Shown: positions 59,895 through 64,000 of the stretch, in pieces
Position numbering within the stretch: position 1 is the first letter of the stretch
How the letters are laid out: each line of letters starts with the position of its first letter
Origin: Acidobacteriota bacterium
Lineage (GTDB): Bacteria > Acidobacteriota > Terriglobia > Acidiferrales > UBA7541
Assembly (NCBI GenBank): GCA_013289715.1
Contig: JABCZJ010000003.1
Span: forward strand, 234,631 to 298,630
Direction of reading: 5' to 3'
Length of the DNA stretch: 64,000 nucleotides
Position numbers and translations under genes: made by a program
Notes under the pieces: generated by a model
Databases searched by the model: none
Seen by the model: only the letters and a program-made list of their open reading frames with translations
What the model was told of the DNA's origin: nothing

Positions 59895-60719
59895 CTAAAA
59901 ATCCGTATCGATTTCAGAATTCGCAGCAGCCTGCGCCACCAGCCGTATCGCTTGCGGCGTCCCGTCCTGGCTCACCACCATATCCGCCGTCACGTGGTCC
60001 GCCACGCCCATGCCTTCCACCGGCAGTCCATAAGAAACCAACGCCGCGCGTGGCAACACCACGCGCACCACCGCCCCGCCTTCCAGTTCCGATGGATCGT
60101 ACGCATACGGCAGCGGCATATACGCAGTCGTGTATTCGGTGTCGTGAGCCCGAGCCACCTGCGCTGAATTAGCGATCGACTGCGTGTGATTCACGCTTGC
60201 CTGCGCGTCGGAATCCGGCGCAGTCGCCCCAGTTTTCGTCGCTGCCGAATTATCGGAAGTCTGGGCGGCAGTCTGTGACGAAACCTGCGCGGAATTCTGC
60301 ATGGCGTTCATGCCGCCCGGCGTCACTAAATGTTGCCGGTGCAGCGTGATCCCCAGCGCCAACAAAACCGCCGCGGCCACACCAAACGCCGCGAGCTGCC
60401 AGCGCACTCCGCGCGAAGCAGTCGCCGATTTCTCCCGGCGAAATTCCTGCAACAACAAAGTTTCCAGCCGCGGCGGCGCCTGCAGTTCCGCCGATTCCGC
60501 GGACGCCTCGCGCAAAGCAAAATCCAGCGACTCAACTTCCGTCAGCAGCACCGCACAATCACCGCACAACTCCGCATGTGCCAGGGCGCGATCACAAAGC
60601 GTCGCGCCCTCGGTTCCGGGCCGATTCAATTCATGCAGCACTTCCTGAAATTGCGCGCAGTCCATCCGCTTCGTCCTCTTCACTTCCGTAAAAATGTCCT
60701 TGCCGGGATCCTGTTTCAT
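59895..60719 (-). CDS. Zinc-finger anti-sigma factor
   Basis: This 274-residue protein has an N-terminal ZAS-type domain with the zinc motif HAELCGDC (His-x3-Cys-x2-Cys) after MDCAQFQEVLHELNRP. One membrane helix at about residue 105-125 (WQLAAFGVAAAVLLALGITL) and a periplasmic C-terminal domain (VVRVVLPRAALVSYGLPVEGMGVADHVTADMVVSQDGTPQAIRLV) follow. It would hold the ECF sigma at the membrane and release it on a signal. Its ATG overlaps the sigma stop by four bases (ATGA), the classical coupled pair. Confidence 0.88.
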   Translation of the reverse strand: MKQDPGKDIFTEVKRTKRMDCAQFQEVLHELNRPGTEGATLCDRALAHAELCGDCAVLLTEVESLDFALREASAESAELQAPPRLETLLLQEFRREKSATASRGVRWQLAAFGVAAAVLLALGITLHRQHLVTPGGMNAMQNSAQVSSQTAAQTSDNSAATKTGATAPDSDAQASVNHTQSIANSAQVARAHDTEYTTAYMPLPYAYDPSELEGGAVVRVVLPRAALVSYGLPVEGMGVADHVTADMVVSQDGTPQAIRLVAQAAANSEIDTDF

Positions 60720-61408
60720 TCGCCCACCGCCGATGCGCGCCGCACGGGCTGCACGTCGCGCAATTTCTCCACCAGAATCGCGCGCGCGCGATGCAGCCGC
60801 GAACGCACCGTTCCCACCGGACAATCCAGCGCCGCCGCCGCATCCTCATAACTCAATTCATCCAGCTCGCACAGCACCACTACTTCACGATAATTTTCCG
60901 GCAAAGTAGCAATGGCCTGACGCACCCGGTGCACATTTTCCAACGAAGCGAACTCGTCGCGATGCAGCATGTAAGCGCTCACTCCCGCGCCGTTGCCGTT
61001 CGCGTGACCGTTGCCATTCCCATTTCCATTTCCGTACCCGGAAGTCCCGTTCCTGCCGCCCACTCTGCTCCGCGCCATGATCGCGTCCAGCTCATCTGCC
61101 GATTCCGGCAGCGGCACCGAATTGCGTTCCTGTTCCCAGCGCCGCCGCAAATGATTCCGCGCGATGCCGAACAAAAATCCGCCCAGCGTCCCGCGCGCAG
61201 GGTCAAACCGCTTGGCGTCGCGAATCAAAGTCATGAAAACCTCTTGCGTCACATCCTCCGCTATCGACGCGTTCCCGCTCATATGCAACGCAAACCGGTA
61301 TATCGCCGGATGCTTACGCCGGTAGAGCAGCGTAAACGCAGCCTCGTCCCCGGCCACCATCCGCCGGAGCAGCAGGCCCTCATCTATAATTTCAATGCCC
61401 CTATTCAT
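60716..61408 (-). CDS. ECF RNA polymerase sigma factor with Asn/Gly-rich insertion
   Basis: This 230-residue sigma70-family ECF factor has region 2 (LLYRRKHPAIYRFALHMSGNASIAEDVTQEVFMTLIRDAKRFD) and region 4 (AIATLPENYREVVVLCELDELSYEDAAAALDCPVGTVRSRLHRARAIL). Between them is an Asn/Gly-rich repeat (GYGNGNGNGNGHANGNGAG) encoded by a six-base-period tract, lengthening the linker well past normal. The start at 61408 (MNRGIEII) is the first ATG; a TTG at 61435 is possible. It directs transcription of the regulon held by its anti-sigma. Confidence 0.9.
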   Translation of the reverse strand: MNRGIEIIDEGLLLRRMVAGDEAAFTLLYRRKHPAIYRFALHMSGNASIAEDVTQEVFMTLIRDAKRFDPARGTLGGFLFGIARNHLRRRWEQERNSVPLPESADELDAIMARSRVGGRNGTSGYGNGNGNGNGHANGNGAGVSAYMLHRDEFASLENVHRVRQAIATLPENYREVVVLCELDELSYEDAAAALDCPVGTVRSRLHRARAILVEKLRDVQPVRRASAVGE

Positions 61409-61487
61409 CTCAGATGATTGGACGGCCCGGCGCAACTCTCGTTACATATTCCCCCCGGAGCCCAGGAAAGTTCCAAGAAAATCCAGC

Positions 61488-61560
61488 TTTTGACACTGGT
61501 TTTGACTCTGTAGCGGCCAGCTTCAGCTGGGCGCCTTGGACGTGCCTTCGCCGTTGCTTT
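61488..61560. repeat. GTAGCGGC-hairpin repeat module
   Basis: Leader TTTTGACACTGGTTTTGACTC, then TGTAGCGGCCAGCTTCAGCTGGGCGCC (stem CCAGCT/AGCTGG), then GGACGTGCCTTCGCCGTTGCTTTT. It lies in the 379-base gap between the sigma factor and acs genes. The rest of that gap (to 61787) has no other clear feature; a divergent promoter is expected but not identified. Confidence 0.65.
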
Positions 61561-61787
61561 TCTCTGCGGCCTCCGCGCGTCAGCCGTAATCCGTCATCGT
61601 TGCCTCCATGCCAACACAGCGCACACCGCCGCCTCGCACGGTCTTCCTTTCTAGAATCCCCTCCTTGACCAAACCTCTCCGCTTCAATAACGTAGGGACG
61701 GCCAAAGGGCGCCCCGCCGCAGCCGGGCCGCGGCTCATCCATAATCCCAGTGCGCCGTCGCACAAATACCACGGAGGAATCGCCATC

Positions 61788-63740
61788 ATGCAGGAATTCG
61801 ATCCGCATGTCCTAGAAGAGAAGCCCATCCCGCCGCCCGAAGAATTCAGCAAAAAAGCCCGCATCGGCTCGCTCGATGAATACCACAAAATGTACGCCGC
61901 CGCGCAAGCCGATCCCGAATCCTTCTGGGGCGAACAGGCCAAGCTCCTCCACTGGTTCGAAGCCCCCAAAAAAGTCCTGGACTGGAAACCACCCCACGCC
62001 AAATGGTTCGTAGGCGGCAAGCTCAACGTCTCCTACAACTGCGTGGACCGCCACCTGGAAAAAAACGCCAATAAGCCCGCGCTCATGTGGGAAGCCGAAG
62101 ACGGCTCCACCATTCAATACACGTTCGCCGAACTTCACGAACGCGTCTGCCAATTTGCCAACGTGCTGCTTACGCTCGGCGTCAAGCCCGGCGATTGCAT
62201 TGCCATCTACATGCCCATGATCCCGGAGCTGGCGATAGCCATGCTCGCCAGCGCGCGCGTCGGCGCCGTACACTCCGTAATCTTCGGCGGATTCAGCGCC
62301 ACGGCCATCGCCGACCGCGTCGCCGACTGCAAAGCCAAAATCCTGATTACCGCCGACGGCGGCTTCCGTCGCGGAAAAATCGTCCCCCTGAAAGAAACCG
62401 CCGACGCCGCCATGAAAAATTGCCCCACCATCGAAAAATGCATCGTAGTGCGACGCACCAAGGAAGAAGTCGCCTGGCAAGAAGGCCGCGACCTCTGGTG
62501 GCACGAACTCGAAGAAAAAGCCTCCAAGGAAAATATCGCCGCCCCCTTCGATTCCGAACATCCGCTCTACATCCTTTACACCAGCGGCACCACCGGAAAA
62601 CCGAAAGGCGTGCTGCACACTTCCGCCGGCTATCTGCTGCAGTGCACCTGGAGCACCCAGCTCGTCTTCGATCTACAAGAGGACGACATCTACTGGTGCA
62701 CGGCCGACATCGGCTGGGTCACGGGCCACAGCTACGTCGTCTACGGCCCGCTTTCAAACGGCGCCAGTGTCGTAATGTACGAAGGTGCGCCCGACTTCCC
62801 GCAAAAAGACCGCTTCTGGGAAATCGTTGACCGTTACAAAGTCACCATCTTCTACAGTTCCGCCACCGCCGTGCGCGCCTTCATGGCCTGGGGCACGGAA
62901 TGGATCAACGCGCACAAACTCACCAGCCTCCGCCTACTCGGCACAGTCGGCGAACCCATCAATCCTGCCGCGTGGAAATGGTATTTCGAAGCCATCGGAA
63001 AAAATCGCTGCCCCATCGTGGACACCTGGTGGCAAACGGAAACCGGCTCGATCCTGATTTCTCCGCTCCCCGGCGCGACGCCGACTAAACCAGGCTCGGC
63101 CACGTTGCCGTTACCAGGAGTGATCGCGAAAGTAGTCAACATGAAAGGCGAGCCAGTCGGTCCCGGCGAAACCGGTTACCTCACAATCCAAAAACCCTGG
63201 CCCTCCATGCTCCGCACCATCTACGGTGACGACGAACGCTACGCTCGCGAATACTGGACGCGCATCCCCGGCGTCTATTTCGCCGGCGACGCCGCCCAGT
63301 GTGACAAAGACGGCTACATCTGGGTCCTCGGTCGCGTGGACGACGTCATCAAAGTCGCCGGCCATCGCCTAAGCTCCATGGAAATTGAAAGCGTCCTGGT
63401 AAGCCATCCCGCCGTAGCAGAAGCCGCCGTAGTCGCGCGCCCCGACGAAATCAAAGGCGAAGCCATCGTCTGCTTCGTAGCCCTTCGCGTCGGCCACGAA
63501 CCCAGCAAAGAACTGCGCAAGGAATTGATGGACTACGTAGCCAATACCATCGGCTCCATCGCGCGCCCCTCCGATGTTCGTTTCACTTCCCTGCTGCCCA
63601 AGACTCGCAGCGGCAAAATCATGCGCCGCCTACTCCGCGAACTAGCCACCAAAGGCGCAGTCACCGGCGACACAACGACCCTCGAAGACATGGCAGTAAT
63701 CGAGCGCCTACTAAAAGCCCAAGCCGACGACGAAGAGTAG
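61788..63740 (+). CDS. acs: Acetyl-CoA synthetase
   Basis: This 650-residue AMP-forming ligase makes acetyl-CoA from acetate, ATP and CoA. Motifs: [15 protein letters not shown] (ATP loop), [67 protein letters not shown], and the acetylated Lys segment [18 protein letters not shown] at the C-terminus. The start at 61788 ([12 protein letters not shown]) has GGAGG ten bases before it; the frame is open upstream but carries no homology there. It supports growth on two-carbon acids, in line with the nearby glc genes. Confidence 0.96.
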   Translation: MQEFDPHVLEEKPIPPPEEFSKKARIGSLDEYHKMYAAAQADPESFWGEQAKLLHWFEAPKKVLDWKPPHAKWFVGGKLNVSYNCVDRHLEKNANKPALMWEAEDGSTIQYTFAELHERVCQFANVLLTLGVKPGDCIAIYMPMIPELAIAMLASARVGAVHSVIFGGFSATAIADRVADCKAKILITADGGFRRGKIVPLKETADAAMKNCPTIEKCIVVRRTKEEVAWQEGRDLWWHELEEKASKENIAAPFDSEHPLYILYTSGTTGKPKGVLHTSAGYLLQCTWSTQLVFDLQEDDIYWCTADIGWVTGHSYVVYGPLSNGASVVMYEGAPDFPQKDRFWEIVDRYKVTIFYSSATAVRAFMAWGTEWINAHKLTSLRLLGTVGEPINPAAWKWYFEAIGKNRCPIVDTWWQTETGSILISPLPGATPTKPGSATLPLPGVIAKVVNMKGEPVGPGETGYLTIQKPWPSMLRTIYGDDERYAREYWTRIPGVYFAGDAAQCDKDGYIWVLGRVDDVIKVAGHRLSSMEIESVLVSHPAVAEAAVVARPDEIKGEAIVCFVALRVGHEPSKELRKELMDYVANTIGSIARPSDVRFTSLLPKTRSGKIMRRLLRELATKGAVTGDTTTLEDMAVIERLLKAQADDEE

Positions 63741-63859
63741 TCGCGGAATCATCCGAGGAACAATCCGCCCTTGCCGGACGGGTGGCATAGGCAATCTTGT
63801 GTCAAGTTCCAGGACATACTTTACACAGTGTTATCAGGACATCCTTTACACATTGCGAG

Positions 63860-64000
63860 TCAGCTCACCCAGCGGTCCACTGCAGTGGACCGCTGGGTGA
63901 CGAGGTCAAGTTCGCGCACCAGGCTGCGGCAGTAGTACACCAACACGCGTCCATCGAGACGCTCGATGCGCACCCATTCGCCCGCCAGCGCGCGACTGAT
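63860..64000 (-). CDS. IS481-type transposase, C-terminal fragment (cut by window edge)
   Basis: The last 46 codons read SRALAGEWVRIERLDGRVLVYYCRSLVRELDL, then VTQRSTAVDRWVS and stop at 63860. This is the C-terminal tail of IS481-family integrases. A 36-bp perfect palindrome (63865-63900) overlaps the last 12 codons. The start is beyond the window. Confidence 0.75.
   Translation of the reverse strand: MSRALAGEWVRIERLDGRVLVYYCRSLVRELDLVTQRSTAVDRWVS
63865..63900. repeat. 36-bp perfect palindrome in the transposase 3' end
   Basis: Arms TCACCCAGCGGTCCACTG and CAGTGGACCGCTGGGTGA are perfect complements with no spacer. It lies inside the coding region just before the transposase stop codon and may act as a terminator or a block to read-through transcription. 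Confidence 0.8.

Larger units (their letters stand above)
63800..64000 (-). mobile_element. End of an IS481-like insertion sequence (cut by window edge)
   Basis: The terminal TGTCAAGTTCCAGGACAT starts at 63800. The motif CAGGACATMCTTTACACA occurs twice as a direct repeat (63810-63827 and 63835-63852), which is the end pattern of IS481-type elements in this group. It encodes the transposase 3' end on the minus strand. The other end lies outside the window. Confidence 0.7.

Overview
The window looks like chromosomal DNA of a soil Acidobacteriota (Terriglobia, Koribacter/Sulfotelmatobacter-like). This placement is by eye, with no database search. The DNA is GC-rich. It carries a Ser/Thr kinase fused to a TolB-like/TPR region, a CadC-like winged-helix protein with a TolB-type propeller, a FecR/DUF6600 protein, TonB-like exported proteins, and many short intergenic hairpin repeats.

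Layout. 1-5277: the 3' part of a phosphate transporter, a secreted multicopper oxidase and a secreted phosphoesterase. 5400-7173: a YeiH-type putative sulfate exporter preceded by a 45-residue membrane protein. Upstream of both is what looks like a complete cysteine attenuator, with a leaderless Cys-Cys-Cys mini-ORF, an antiterminator and an intrinsic terminator. 7787-14183: a broken TonB-like gene, GNAT, DJ-1/PfpI, FecR, a PAS-SpoIIE phosphatase and an orphan antitoxin. 14185-18038: proC, then a minus-strand operon of type III polyketide synthase, FAD oxidoreductase and YceI. 18343-23182: small proteins, DedA, DUF983, membrane proteins, a response regulator and a BNR-repeat protein. 23449-23892: a DsrE-family gene with an in-frame TGA where a Cys of a CxxC motif is expected, followed at once by a SECIS-like hairpin. 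It is a candidate selenoprotein.

24076-33392: kinase, cupin, exported proteins, aspartyl protease, winged-helix regulator and an alginate-lyase-like protein. 33476-36659: bactofilin plus methyltransferase, then YdcF plus GalT-like, as two minus-strand pairs. 36836-46442: a lone NuoI-like ferredoxin, tadA, HtrA, tRNA-Ser(CGA), exported proteins, a decayed BrnA-type antitoxin, cupin and an atypical SDR. 46542-49295: an M1 aminopeptidase with HEAT repeats. 49599-58491: a two-carbon/three-carbon acid region with glycerate 2-kinase, a D-2-hydroxyacid dehydrogenase and glcD-glcE-(hypothetical)-glcF. 58987-61408: ECF sigma, anti-sigma and an exported protein. 61788-63740: acetyl-CoA synthetase. The right edge holds the end of an IS481-like element.

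Two candidates stand out: the DsrE selenoprotein and the polycysteine attenuator of the yeiH operon. A third theme is the intergenic repeats. Hexanucleotide-period tracts lead into GTAGCGGC-type hairpins whose arms differ between copies but stay complementary. Similar six-base periodicity also appears inside coding linkers.
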